Shown here one piece after another: positions 27,531 to 36,082 of a stretch of DNA of 64,000 nucleotides. Under the pieces are notes generated by a model that was not told the origin of the DNA, ran no database searches, and was given only the letters and a program-made list of their open reading frames with translations. The stretch is from Rhodoferax saidenbachensis. Lineage in GTDB: Bacteria; Pseudomonadota; Gammaproteobacteria; Burkholderiales; Burkholderiaceae_C. Position numbers and translations under genes: made by a program. Position 1 is the first letter of the stretch, and each line of letters begins with the position of its first letter. Location of the stretch: contig NZ_CP019239.1 of NCBI RefSeq assembly GCF_001955715.1, positions 1,116,001 to 1,180,000 of the forward strand, in the 5' to 3' direction.

Positions 27531-28442
27531 ATGGATTTACGGCGCCTCAAACACTTGGTCACCTTGGCCGATGCACGCAACTTCGGGCGTGCGGCCTTGT
27601 TGTGCCACGTCAGCCAGTCGGCTTTCAGCCGCAGCGTGCAAGCGGCGGAAGAAGAGTTGGGACTCAAGCTGTTTGACCGTGGGTCACTGGAAGTGACCTG
27701 TACCGATGCCGGTGCCTTTGTGGTGGAACGTGCGCGCAAGCTGCTGTTCGAGAACCATTGCCTGGAGCGGGATGTCAGTCTGTACCGCGAGCGGCTCATC
27801 GGTGATCTGGCTTTTGGCGTGGGGCCGTACCCGGCCGCCACACTGCTGCCACGCCTGCTGGTGGAAACCCGCAACCGCTACCCCGGCGTGAATGTGCGTG
27901 TGGAGGTGAACAACGCGCGGTACCTGCTGGACCATTTGCGTGCGGAGGAACTGGACTTTTATCTCGCCGACCTGCGCAATGTGCCCCATGCGGTCGACCT
28001 GTCTTTCACCCGCATTGGCCGGATGGTGGCAGGCTTTTACGTGCGTGCAGGCCATCCGCTGCTGCGCGAAGCCCGCGTGCAGGCGCCGCAACTTCTCCCG
28101 TATGGCTTGGCCAGCGTGCGTGTACCGGAGTCGGTGTCGCAGGCCCTGGGCGTGTTGTTTGGCCTGGAAGATGGCAAACACGCGCCTCTGGCGCTGGAAT
28201 GTGACGACCTGCATTTGCTCAAAGCCATTGCGATGGAGACCGATACAGTGCTGGCCTGCACCGATGCCGCCACCCGGCAAGAGGTCGAAAACGCAACGCT
28301 GGTGCGCCTGGATGTAGCGCAACTGCCGTCCCTGTTTTCCGACATGGGCGTGGTGTCGCTCAAGGGCAGGAGTTATTCCCCGATGGCCCAGTTCGCGGTG
28401 GACTACCTTACCGACCTGGGTGCCTTGCAAGCGATGGACTGA
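27531..28442 (+). CDS. LysR-family transcriptional regulator
   Basis: 303 residues from MDLRRLKHLVTLADARNFGR; an upstream in-frame start at 27498 adds 11 unlikely residues. The N-terminal winged HTH (RAALLCHVSQSAFSRSVQAA, EEELGLKLFDRG) and the C-terminal effector-binding domain are of normal length. Its divergence from the GMC oxidoreductase gene suggests that it controls the oxidoreductase-sulfatase cluster. Confidence 0.9.
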   Translation: MDLRRLKHLVTLADARNFGRAALLCHVSQSAFSRSVQAAEEELGLKLFDRGSLEVTCTDAGAFVVERARKLLFENHCLERDVSLYRERLIGDLAFGVGPYPAATLLPRLLVETRNRYPGVNVRVEVNNARYLLDHLRAEELDFYLADLRNVPHAVDLSFTRIGRMVAGFYVRAGHPLLREARVQAPQLLPYGLASVRVPESVSQALGVLFGLEDGKHAPLALECDDLHLLKAIAMETDTVLACTDAATRQEVENATLVRLDVAQLPSLFSDMGVVSLKGRSYSPMAQFAVDYLTDLGALQAMD

Positions 28443-28483
28443 CAACGCACCTCCACGCTGCAATTCCCCGCACAATCAGACCC

Positions 28484-29143
28484 ATGCGCAAACACTTCTC
28501 TGAAACCACGGCACACCAGCGGATTGCCTATGGTGCGGCGGCGGGTGCTGTAGTGGCGCTTCTGCCCTTGCCATTGGCTGCGCAATCGCATGGCCTGCTG
28601 GCATGGACGGTGGGGGCCACGGTGTATCTGGGGCTGGCGTGGTGGCTGGCGCTGGAGTTTGATGCCGAACGCACCCGTGCCCGCGCGCAGATGCAGGATG
28701 CGTCGGCGCCCGTGTTGTCGGTGTTGCTGCTGCTCTCGGTGTTCGCCAGCATGGCGGCTACGGCCATCCTGTTGCAGCACGTGAAGGACCTGTCTTCCGC
28801 GCAACGCATGGGGCACTTCGCGCTCACCTTGATGGCGCTGGCGGCATCGTGGCTGTTGATGCAGACGGTTTTTGCCTTCCGTTACGCCCACATGTATTAC
28901 CAGGAAGAACTGCGCGGCCACCCCAACGGCGCGGGCCTGGACTTTCCGGGCAAGCTGCCGCCCGATTATTTTGACTTTCTGTACTACGCCCACGTGGTGG
29001 GCATGACCTCGCAGGTGTCGGATGTGGTGGTCACCTCGCGCAAAATGCGCCACCTCACGCTGGTCCACAGTGTCAGCGCCTTCGCCTTCAACATGCTGGT
29101 GCTGGCGCTGTCCATCAACGTGATGGCCGGCGCCATTCAGTAA
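28484..29143 (+). CDS. DUF1345 integral membrane protein
   Basis: 219 residues with about five membrane segments. It matches the DUF1345 pattern, including AFRYAHMYYQE and the conserved DYFDFLYYAHVVGMTSQVSD. The function is unknown. Its stop lies one base from that of the convergent exporter pseudogene. Confidence 0.85.
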   Translation: MRKHFSETTAHQRIAYGAAAGAVVALLPLPLAAQSHGLLAWTVGATVYLGLAWWLALEFDAERTRARAQMQDASAPVLSVLLLLSVFASMAATAILLQHVKDLSSAQRMGHFALTLMALAASWLLMQTVFAFRYAHMYYQEELRGHPNGAGLDFPGKLPPDYFDFLYYAHVVGMTSQVSDVVVTSRKMRHLTLVHSVSAFAFNMLVLALSINVMAGAIQ

Positions 29144-29144
29144 G

Positions 29145-30046
29145 TTATTTTTTCCGCTTGGGCAGCGTCACCAGCCCGGCAGACAGCGCGGTGCCGCAGA
29201 CGATCACCAAGCCACACAACACCATCCACGGTGTGACGGATTCACCCAGCAAGACCACGCCGTACATCACGCCAAACACCGGAATCACAAAAGTCACCGC
29301 CAGCGCGCGCGCCGGGCCGGCCTGTTCGATCAGGCGGAAGAACAGGATGTAGGCCAGACCCGTGCACAACACGCCGACGGCGATCAAGGCCATCCAGCGT
29401 GTGCGCGGGGCACCTGGCTTGGCCATAGCCACAGGGAGGGCAGCAACAGGCCCAGCGTGGCGCCCAGTTGACTGCCGGTGGCCGTGACCAGCGGCGGCAG
29501 GCCGCTCAGGTAGCGCTTGGTAAAGCTGGCCGAGATGCCGTAACACAGGCAGGCCAGCAGGCAGGCCAGCACGGCCCAGCCGGTGGACATGCCGGAGGCA
29601 TCGGGCTTGAAGCTGGCTTTCTCCGACGCCAGCAGCGCCACACCCAGAAAACCAATGGCCAGCCCCAGAATGCGCGAGCCGTTGGGCCGGTCCTTGAGCC
29701 ACAGCCAGGCGATCACCGCGCCGAACAGCGGCACGGTGGCGTTGAGGATGGACGACAGCCCGGTGGTGATGGACAGCAACGCGTAGGAAAAGCAGGCAAA
29801 CGGAATGGCCGAGTTGGTCAGGCCGACCAGAAAGGTCAGCTTCCAGTGCTGGCGCAACTGCGGCCCCAGGCCGCGCCACAACACGATGGGCAGCAGGAAC
29901 AAGGAGGCCACGGCCACGCGGACTCCGGCTGTGGGAATGGCACCGAATTCGAGGGCGCCCATGCGCATGAACAGAAAGGAAGAGCCCCAGATGGCGGCCA
30001 GCAAAATGAAGTCTTGCAGCCAGGGTTTGCGGGAGGTGTTGGTCAT
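29145..30046 (-). pseudogene. DMT/EamA-family exporter disrupted by a frameshift
   Basis: Two frames together make one EamA transporter of about 300 residues. The first (to about 29384) holds LLAAIWGSSFLFMRMGALEF and eight helices but ends early after PSLWLWPSQVP. The remaining helices (WMALIAVGVLCTGLAYILFF, IPVFGVMYGVVLLGE) continue in another frame to 29145. The shift falls at about 29410-29430, and the total span of 902 bases is not a multiple of three. It is either a real one-base mutation or a sequencing error. The start overlaps the ogt stop by four bases. Confidence 0.8.
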
Positions 30047-30546
30047 TGTGTGAATTGTGCCTGTTCAAGTTGTAGCAAGGCCTGCTTGCGGGGCAGGCCA
30101 GCCGCGTAGCCGGTGAGTGAGCCATCGGCGCCCAGTACGCGGTGGCAGGGCACGATGACGCTCAGGGGGTTGCGGCCTACGGCGGCACCCACGGCGCGCA
30201 CGGCCAGCGGTTTGTGGATGCGGGTGCTCAAGACGCCGTAGCTGGTGGTGTCGCCCGGTGTGATCTGCAGCAGCGCCTGCCACACCGATTGCTGAAACGC
30301 CGTGCCACCGCGCAGATCCAGCGGCAGATCAAAGACCTGGCGTTGCCCAGCGAAATATTCCTGCAGTTGCTTTGCTGCGCGCAGCAGCACGGGGTGTTGT
30401 GCCTGTACGGGCCAAGCAGTGCTGTTGGGCAGGTGTTTCTGGTCATGGAACCAGACGCCCGCCAGGCCGGCGTCAGACGCGGCCAGCAGCATGGGGCCCA
30501 GCGGGCTGGCGGTGCTGGACTGCACCGTGGAAGGGTGAAATTTCAT
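30043..30546 (-). CDS. ogt: Methylated-DNA--protein-cysteine methyltransferase
   Basis: 167 residues. The acceptor-Cys motif IVPCHRVLGADG with the upstream AAVGRNPLS is intact, and the C-terminal GYAAGLPRKQALLQLE fits the family. It removes O6-methylguanine lesions in a suicide reaction. It follows the Ada-AlkA fusion on the same strand, so the pair forms an alkylation-damage repair locus; a dispersed repeat copy lies in the gap. Confidence 0.92.
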   Translation of the reverse strand: MKFHPSTVQSSTASPLGPMLLAASDAGLAGVWFHDQKHLPNSTAWPVQAQHPVLLRAAKQLQEYFAGQRQVFDLPLDLRGGTAFQQSVWQALLQITPGDTTSYGVLSTRIHKPLAVRAVGAAVGRNPLSVIVPCHRVLGADGSLTGYAAGLPRKQALLQLEQAQFTQ

Positions 30547-30547
30547 G

Positions 30548-30605
30548 TCAAATGACTCCTGAGTCCTTATGGAATATGCGCAAGCAGCTATGAATTTGAT
30601 AGTGC
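30548..30605 (+). repeat. Dispersed ~57-bp repeat, copy A (end of alkA / upstream of ogt)
   Basis: The core TGCGCAAGCAGCTA at 30577-30590 is followed by TGAATTTGATAG and preceded by a TGACTCCTGAGTCCTTATGG stretch matching the other copies. Its AGCTA supplies the TAG stop of the minus-strand Ada-AlkA gene. Confidence 0.7.
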
Positions 30606-32144
30606 TGTTCGGGCGATGGACGGATCACTGGGAGTGGCCAGGCTGGCCCAGGCGCGGATGACGGCATAACTGCGCCACGGCTTCCAGGCTTGCGACGCGG
30701 CCTCCGCCGCCTTGGCCGCTTTTGCTGGGTGTTGGTTGTCTTGCACGCCCAGCGCCTTGTGCAGGGCCACGTCGCCTGCCACAAACGCATCGGGCCAGCG
30801 CAGCGCGCGCATTGCGATGTAGTTCGCGGTCCATGGCCCAAGGCCGGGCAGGGCCTGCAGGGCCATCAGTGTGGCTGGCACATCGGCGCCGGGCGACAGG
30901 CGCAACGTGCCCTGTGCCACGGCTTCGGCGAGTGCCGCAATGGCCTTCTGGCGCTGGCGCGTGATACCCAGCTCGCCCAGCACCTCGCCCGGTGTGGTGG
31001 CCAACACCTGCGCACTGGGGAACACATGGCTGAGCCCCGCCACCGGTGTGGTGATGGGCGTACCCAGTCTCTGCACCAGCCGTGAGCCCAGGGTGCGCGC
31101 CGCCTGCACGGTGATCTGTTGGCCCAGGATGGCGCGCACGGCCAGCTCGAAGCCGTCTACCGTGCCTGGCACACGCAAACCCTCCATGCCGGGAAAGCTG
31201 TTGCCCAGCGCGGCGTTAATGGCCTCTGGGTCCGCGTCCAGGTCCAGCAGCGCGCGCAGGCGCGCCAGCACGGCGGGCAGGGCGTCGACCAGCGACTCGC
31301 TCACGCGCATCTCCACCGTGCAGCGGGCAGGCACAAACTGCACCTGTACCCAGCCGTGCAGTGTGCGCCCATCGGTCTCCACGGACAGCGTGCGTGCCAG
31401 TTTGGCGCGGGCCAAGTCCACCACTTCCACGCCGTTCAGGCTGCGGTTGCCGAAGAACTGCAAGATCGCGGCGTGGTCATAGGGCGGGCGGTAGGCGGCG
31501 CGCACGGCTATCGTGGCCTGGGCCGGATGCGTACCGTCCTGCCCGGCTTTGCGCAGCGCGCGCGGCTGCAGGCGGTAGCGTTCGGCAAACACGGTGTTGA
31601 AGCGGCGCACGCTGGCGTAACCACTGAGCAGGGCAATGCGGGCGATCGGCAACTGGGTATCGGTGAGCAACTGTTTGGCCGTCAGCAGGCGCCGGGTCTG
31701 CAGGTACTGCAGCGGTGATACGCCCCAGTGCGTCTCGAAAATGCGCCGCATGTGGCGCTCGCTCACGCCCAGGCGCGCAGCCACTTGGGCCAGTGACACC
31801 AGGCCGTCGCTCCACTGGTCGGCCGTGTCCAGCAGGCGTGCTGCCTGCCCGGCCAGGATGCCTGATGCATCCTGGATGGACCAGGGCTGGCCCGAGGCCA
31901 CCGACGCGGGCGCCAATTCAGGGCGGCAGCGCAGGCAGGGCCGAAAGCCTGCCGCCTCGGCCTGCGCGGCCAGCGTGAAGAACTGGCAGTTCTCGCGTTT
32001 GGGCGTGCGCACGCGGCACACCGGGCGGCAGTAAATGCCGGTGGTGGTCACGCCGGTGAAAAAGCGCCCGTCAAACCGCGCGTCCTGGGCCTTGAGGGCC
32101 AGGTAGTGGGCGTCGTCGGAGGAGGGGGCGGCTGCGGGGTGCAT
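30588..32144 (-). CDS. alkA: Ada-AlkA fusion: methyl-sensing activator and 3-methyladenine glycosylase
   Basis: 518 residues from MHPAAAPSSDDAHY. The N-terminal Ada zinc domain has all four Cys (YCRPVCR and CLRCRPE), so methyl-phosphotriester sensing is possible. An AraC-type HTH pair follows (VAARLGVSERHMRRIFETHW, IARIALLSGYASVRRFNTVF). The C-terminal half is AlkA: AlkA_N, then the HhH motif LQALPGLGPWTANYIAMRAL with catalytic Asp in AGDVAL. It both senses methylation damage and removes alkylated bases. Its last five codons and stop fall inside a dispersed repeat. Confidence 0.92.
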   Translation of the reverse strand: MHPAAAPSSDDAHYLALKAQDARFDGRFFTGVTTTGIYCRPVCRVRTPKRENCQFFTLAAQAEAAGFRPCLRCRPELAPASVASGQPWSIQDASGILAGQAARLLDTADQWSDGLVSLAQVAARLGVSERHMRRIFETHWGVSPLQYLQTRRLLTAKQLLTDTQLPIARIALLSGYASVRRFNTVFAERYRLQPRALRKAGQDGTHPAQATIAVRAAYRPPYDHAAILQFFGNRSLNGVEVVDLARAKLARTLSVETDGRTLHGWVQVQFVPARCTVEMRVSESLVDALPAVLARLRALLDLDADPEAINAALGNSFPGMEGLRVPGTVDGFELAVRAILGQQITVQAARTLGSRLVQRLGTPITTPVAGLSHVFPSAQVLATTPGEVLGELGITRQRQKAIAALAEAVAQGTLRLSPGADVPATLMALQALPGLGPWTANYIAMRALRWPDAFVAGDVALHKALGVQDNQHPAKAAKAAEAASQAWKPWRSYAVIRAWASLATPSDPSIARTALSNS

Positions 32145-32272
32145 GGTGGGGATGATACGCAGCCGTTCGGCTAAAAGTAGCCGTTTTCGGACACGCCCCT
32201 CGCAGTGGTCCGGCCTACAATGCCAGCCACACGCCGGGCCATGGCCCAGGCGACAGCACACACAGGGTTCGC
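32145..32272. promoter_or_regulatory. Divergent promoter region, Ada-AlkA / phosphomannomutase
   Basis: 128 bases between divergent starts. No operator is obvious. The Ada domain of the minus-strand gene makes self-activation here plausible. Confidence 0.4.
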
Positions 32273-33655
32273 ATGCAAATTTCAGCCAGTATTTTCAAAG
32301 CCTACGACATCCGCGGCGTGGTGCCCACCACGCTCACGGAAGAGGTGGCCTTGGGGCTGGGCCGTGCCTTTGGCACCGTGGCCCGCGCCCAGGGTGAAAC
32401 CACGGTGGCCGTGGGGCGCGACGGGCGCCTGAGCGGCCCGGCCCTCTCGCAAGCGTTGATGCGCGGGCTCGAAGAAGCCGGTATCACCGTGATCGACGTG
32501 GGCATGGTCACCACGCCCATGTTGTACTTTGCGGCGCACACGCTTGCTACCTCCGGCATCCAGGTCACCGGCAGCCACAACCCGCGTGATTACAACGGCT
32601 TCAAGATGGTGATGGCCGGGCGCGCCATTTATGGCGACGAGATCCAGGCCCTGCGCGAAATCATGGAGCAAGAAAGCTGGACGTTGCAAACTGGTGGTGC
32701 GCGCAAGACGGTGGATGTGTTGGCCGCCTACACCCAGCGCATCGTGGGCGACATCAAGCTCACGCGCCCGATGAAGATCGTGGTGGACTCGGGCAACGGC
32801 GTTGCCGGTGCATCGGCCCCCGGCATCCTGCGCGCCATTGGCTGCGAGGTGCAGGAGTTATTCAGCGAGGTGGATGGCAATTTCCCCAACCACCACCCCG
32901 ACCCCAGCAAACCCGAAAACCTGCGCGACCTGATGGCCGCCCTGGCTGCCGGTGATGCCGAACTGGGGCTGGCCTTTGACGGGGATGGCGACCGCCTGGG
33001 CATCGTTACCAAAGGTGGCAACAACATTTACCCGGACCGCCAGATGATGCTGTTCGCGCAGGACGTGCTCTCGCGCGTGCCCGGCGGCACCATCGTCTAT
33101 GACGTGAAATGTTCCCAGCGCCTGGCGCCGGCCATTGAGGCCGCGGGTGGTAAGCCTCTGATGTTCAAGACCGGCCATTCGCTGATCAAGGCCAAGATGA
33201 AGGAAATCGACTCGCCGCTGGGTGGTGAGATGAGTGGTCACATCTTCTTCAAGGAGCGCTGGTTTGGTTTTGACGACGGCACCTATGCGGGTTGCCGCCT
33301 GCTGGAAATCCTGAGCCGTTCGCCCGATGCCAATGCTGTGCTCGATGCACTGCCCACCAGTTTCTCCACACCCGAGCTCAATGTCGCGTGCGCCGAAGGC
33401 GAGCCCCACAGCCTGGTGGAGCAACTCGTGGCCAAGGCAAGTTTTGCCGCACCAGCCACGATCAACACGATTGACGGCCTGCGTGTGGACTGGCCCGATG
33501 GTTTTGGTCTGGTGCGTGCCTCCAACACCACGCCGGTGCTGGTGCTGCGTTTTGAGGGCCAGACCCAGGCCGCGCTGGAGCGCATCCAGACGGCCATGCT
33601 GGCGCTGTTGCATTCCGTCAAACCCGATGCCCATGTGGGCCAGGCGGCGCATTGA
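32273..33655 (+). CDS. Phosphomannomutase / phosphoglucomutase
   Basis: 460 residues of the AlgC/ManB type. The phosphoserine loop VTGSHNPRDYNG (near 98), the metal loop FDGDGDRLG (near 236) and the sugar-binding GEMSGH motif are intact; the C-terminal phosphate-binding RASNTTPVLVLRFEG is also present. It interconverts hexose 1- and 6-phosphates for cell-surface polysaccharide. It lies directly upstream of the LPS core genes waaC and waaA. Confidence 0.92.
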   Translation: MQISASIFKAYDIRGVVPTTLTEEVALGLGRAFGTVARAQGETTVAVGRDGRLSGPALSQALMRGLEEAGITVIDVGMVTTPMLYFAAHTLATSGIQVTGSHNPRDYNGFKMVMAGRAIYGDEIQALREIMEQESWTLQTGGARKTVDVLAAYTQRIVGDIKLTRPMKIVVDSGNGVAGASAPGILRAIGCEVQELFSEVDGNFPNHHPDPSKPENLRDLMAALAAGDAELGLAFDGDGDRLGIVTKGGNNIYPDRQMMLFAQDVLSRVPGGTIVYDVKCSQRLAPAIEAAGGKPLMFKTGHSLIKAKMKEIDSPLGGEMSGHIFFKERWFGFDDGTYAGCRLLEILSRSPDANAVLDALPTSFSTPELNVACAEGEPHSLVEQLVAKASFAAPATINTIDGLRVDWPDGFGLVRASNTTPVLVLRFEGQTQAALERIQTAMLALLHSVKPDAHVGQAAH

Positions 33656-33673
33656 GAGGATTTTTTATAGACT

Positions 33674-33723
33674 CCGTTCGCCCTGAGCTTGTCGAAGGGC
33701 TTCGACAGGCTCAGCCCGAACGG
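33674..33723. repeat. REP-like 50-bp inverted repeat
   Basis: Its left half CCGTTCGCCCTGAGCTTG and right half CAGGCTCAGCCCGAACGG are near-complementary around TCGAAGGGCTTCGA. This palindrome is common in intergenic DNA of many proteobacteria. It sits between the phosphomannomutase stop and the waaC start, and a spurious 16-codon N-terminal extension of waaC would read through it. Confidence 0.85.
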
Positions 33724-33736
33724 GGAAGGTGATCTT

Positions 33737-34759
33737 TTGAAAGTTCTTATCGTCAAGTTGTCCTCGCTCGGGGACGTGGTGCATGCGATGCCTGCGGTGC
33801 AAGACCTGCGCAAGGCGTATCCAACGGCCCAGATCGACTGGGTGGTGGAGGGCGCGTTTGCGCCGCTGGTGGCGCGCTGTGAAGGTGTGCGCCGTGTGAT
33901 TCCCTGCGACCTGCGCCGCTGGCGCAAGTCGCTTTTTGCACAGACCACCCGGCAGGAATGGCGCGCGTTTCGCGCCAGCCTGCAGCAGGAAAGTTATGAC
34001 GCCGTGATTGACCTGCAGGGCCTGACCAAATCGGCCTTGGTCTCCTGGCTGGCACGCACCACGGTCAAGGGCCTGCGTTACGGACTGGACAACCAGACCG
34101 AGGGCTCCAGCTTTGAAGCCCCCGCGCGTTGGGTGGCCGACAAGGCCATCCATCTGGAGCCGCATGTGCATGCGGTGCAGCGCTCGCGCCTGCTGTGTGC
34201 GGCGGCCTTGGGATATGAGCCTGCGGGTTCTGCGCGTTTTGGTTTGTTGCCCGGCGATCTGGCGGTGTCGCCCCCTGTGGCGCTGCATCTGGGCCAGAGT
34301 GCCAATGCATTTGCGCCGCGCAAGCCTTTGGTTGCGTTGGTGCATGGCACCTCGCGTGCCGACAAGCAGTGGTCGTTGGCCTCCTGGATCACGCTGGGCC
34401 AGCGTCTCAACCACAGCGGTTTTGCCGTGGCCTTGCCGCATGGCAGCGCCGCCGAAAAAGCCACCAGTGAAGCCATCGCCGCCGCATTGCCTGACGCCTG
34501 GGTCTGGCCCGCCATGGGGCTGGACGCGCTGACCGACACGCTGGCCCGTTGTGCCGGTGTGGTGGGGGTGGACAGCGGTCTGAGCCATATCGCCGTGGCA
34601 CTGGGCTTGCCGCATGTGCAGATCTACAACTTTGACACCGCCTGGCGTACCGGCCCTGAATATCCGCGTCAGGTCAGCGTGTTTGCCACGCCGCAGCCCA
34701 CGGTGGACAGCGTCTGGCAGGCCTGGGAAAGCCTGGCCACGCCGGTGTTGTGTCGGTGA
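33737..34759 (+). CDS. waaC: LPS heptosyltransferase I
   Basis: 340 residues from a TTG start (LKVLIVKLSSLGDVVHAMPA) with an AAGG ribosome site. The ATG-like start at 33689 is rejected because it lies in the REP-like repeat. It matches glycosyltransferase family 9: VKLSSLGDVVHAMP, VALVHGTSRADKQWSLASW and the donor-binding VGVDSGLSHIAVALGLP. It adds the first heptose to Kdo2-lipid A at the inner membrane. Confidence 0.9.
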   Translation: MKVLIVKLSSLGDVVHAMPAVQDLRKAYPTAQIDWVVEGAFAPLVARCEGVRRVIPCDLRRWRKSLFAQTTRQEWRAFRASLQQESYDAVIDLQGLTKSALVSWLARTTVKGLRYGLDNQTEGSSFEAPARWVADKAIHLEPHVHAVQRSRLLCAAALGYEPAGSARFGLLPGDLAVSPPVALHLGQSANAFAPRKPLVALVHGTSRADKQWSLASWITLGQRLNHSGFAVALPHGSAAEKATSEAIAAALPDAWVWPAMGLDALTDTLARCAGVVGVDSGLSHIAVALGLPHVQIYNFDTAWRTGPEYPRQVSVFATPQPTVDSVWQAWESLATPVLCR

Positions 34760-34777
34760 CCCATCGGTGAACCAGCG

Positions 34778-36082
34778 ATGATCCGTTTCCTGTACGCCTG
34801 CGCGCTCACGCTGATGCAGCCGCTGGTGCGGCGCAAGCTGGCCCGGCGTGCCCTTGACGAGCCGGTGTATGGCGAGGCCGTGGAAGAACGTTTTGGCCAC
34901 TACACCGCGCCTGCAGAAACCACGTCCAATCTGATCTGGGTGCATGCCGTGTCGCTCGGTGAAACCCGGGCCGCTGCCGTGCTGGTGGCGCAATTGCGTG
35001 CGCAACTGCCGGGCATGCGCCTGCTGCTGACCCACGGCACCGCCACGGGGCGTGTGCAGGGCCGCAGTCTGCTGCGGGACGGTGACCTGCAGGTCTGGCA
35101 GCCGTGGGACACATCGGCAGCGGTGGCGCGTTTTCTGGCCCACTTCCGCCCGCGCATAGGTCTGTTGATGGAAACCGAGGTCTGGCCGAATCTGGTGGCC
35201 GGGTGTGCCACAGCCGGGGTACCGCTGTGTCTGGTCAATGCGCGCCTGAGTGACAAATCGCTGCGCCAGGCCGAGCAACTGGGCTGGCTGTCACGCCCTG
35301 CCTACCGCGGCCTGCGCGCCGTGTGGGCCCAGTCCGAAGCGGACGCGCAACGCCTGCGCAGCCTGGGCGCACCCGTCATGGGCGTCATGGGTAATTTCAA
35401 ATTCGACGCCACGCCCGATGCCACCCAACTCGCGCAGGGCAAAGCCATGCGCCTGCAAAGTGCCAAACCGGTGCTGGTGTTCGCCAGTTCGCGCGAGGGC
35501 GAAGAGGCCATGTTGCTGGAGAAATTCAAGCAAAAAGTGCCTCTAGCCACCGTGGATATTGCGCAAGCAGCTCCTGAAACCATAGCAAATACGGTGCATT
35601 GGTTGATCGTGCCACGCCATCCACAGCGTTTTGCCGAGGTGGCCAAGCTGTTCGAAGACGCGGGCCTGCGTGTATCGCGGCGCAGCAACTGGGTGGATGG
35701 TGTACCTGCAGAAGCGGATATCTGGCTGGGTGACACCCTGGGTGAAATGGCGCTGTACTTTGGCCTGGCCGATGCCGCCCTGCTGGGCGGCAGCTTTGCG
35801 CCATTGGGTGGGCAGAACCTGATTGAAGCGGCAGCCTGCGGTTGCCCCGTGGTCATGGGGCCGCATACCTTCAACTTTGCCGAGGCAGCACAGTTGGCGC
35901 AGGCCGCTGGGGCCGCATTCGTGGCCACCGACTTGGCGCAAGCCGTAGACCAGGCCATCGCACTGGTGCAGTCACCCCAAGCGCTGCAGCAGGCCGAGGA
36001 CGCCGCCCTGGCTTTGGGCTTGGCGCATCGGGGTGCTGCGCAACGCACCGCCGAAGCGGTGATTGCCTTGTTACTTGGCTAG
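34778..36082 (+). CDS. waaA: 3-deoxy-D-manno-octulosonic acid (Kdo) transferase
   Basis: 434 residues. An N-terminal membrane anchor (MIRFLYACALTLMQPLV), then the WaaA signatures GEAVEERFGHY, WVHAVSLGETRAA, METEVWPNLVAGC and, in the donor domain, LLGGSFAPLGGQNLIEAAA. It transfers Kdo from CMP-Kdo to lipid A precursors. Residues about 252-270 (KVPLATVDIAQAAPETIA) are encoded by a dispersed repeat, in the variable linker between the two lobes. Confidence 0.92.
   Translation: MIRFLYACALTLMQPLVRRKLARRALDEPVYGEAVEERFGHYTAPAETTSNLIWVHAVSLGETRAAAVLVAQLRAQLPGMRLLLTHGTATGRVQGRSLLRDGDLQVWQPWDTSAAVARFLAHFRPRIGLLMETEVWPNLVAGCATAGVPLCLVNARLSDKSLRQAEQLGWLSRPAYRGLRAVWAQSEADAQRLRSLGAPVMGVMGNFKFDATPDATQLAQGKAMRLQSAKPVLVFASSREGEEAMLLEKFKQKVPLATVDIAQAAPETIANTVHWLIVPRHPQRFAEVAKLFEDAGLRVSRRSNWVDGVPAEADIWLGDTLGEMALYFGLADAALLGGSFAPLGGQNLIEAAACGCPVVMGPHTFNFAEAAQLAQAAGAAFVATDLAQAVDQAIALVQSPQALQQAEDAALALGLAHRGAAQRTAEAVIALLLG
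35531..35587 (+). repeat. Dispersed ~57-bp repeat, copy B (inside waaA)
   Basis: Core TGCGCAAGCAGCT at 35560-35572, preceded by AAAAAGTGCCTCTAGCCACC and followed by CCTGAAACCATAGCA. It lies in frame within waaA. Confidence 0.75.

Noticed and set aside
33665..35278. 537-codon minus-strand frame
   Set aside because: Antisense shadow of waaC and waaA, which are unambiguous; the sequence is low-complexity His/Arg/Gln-rich.
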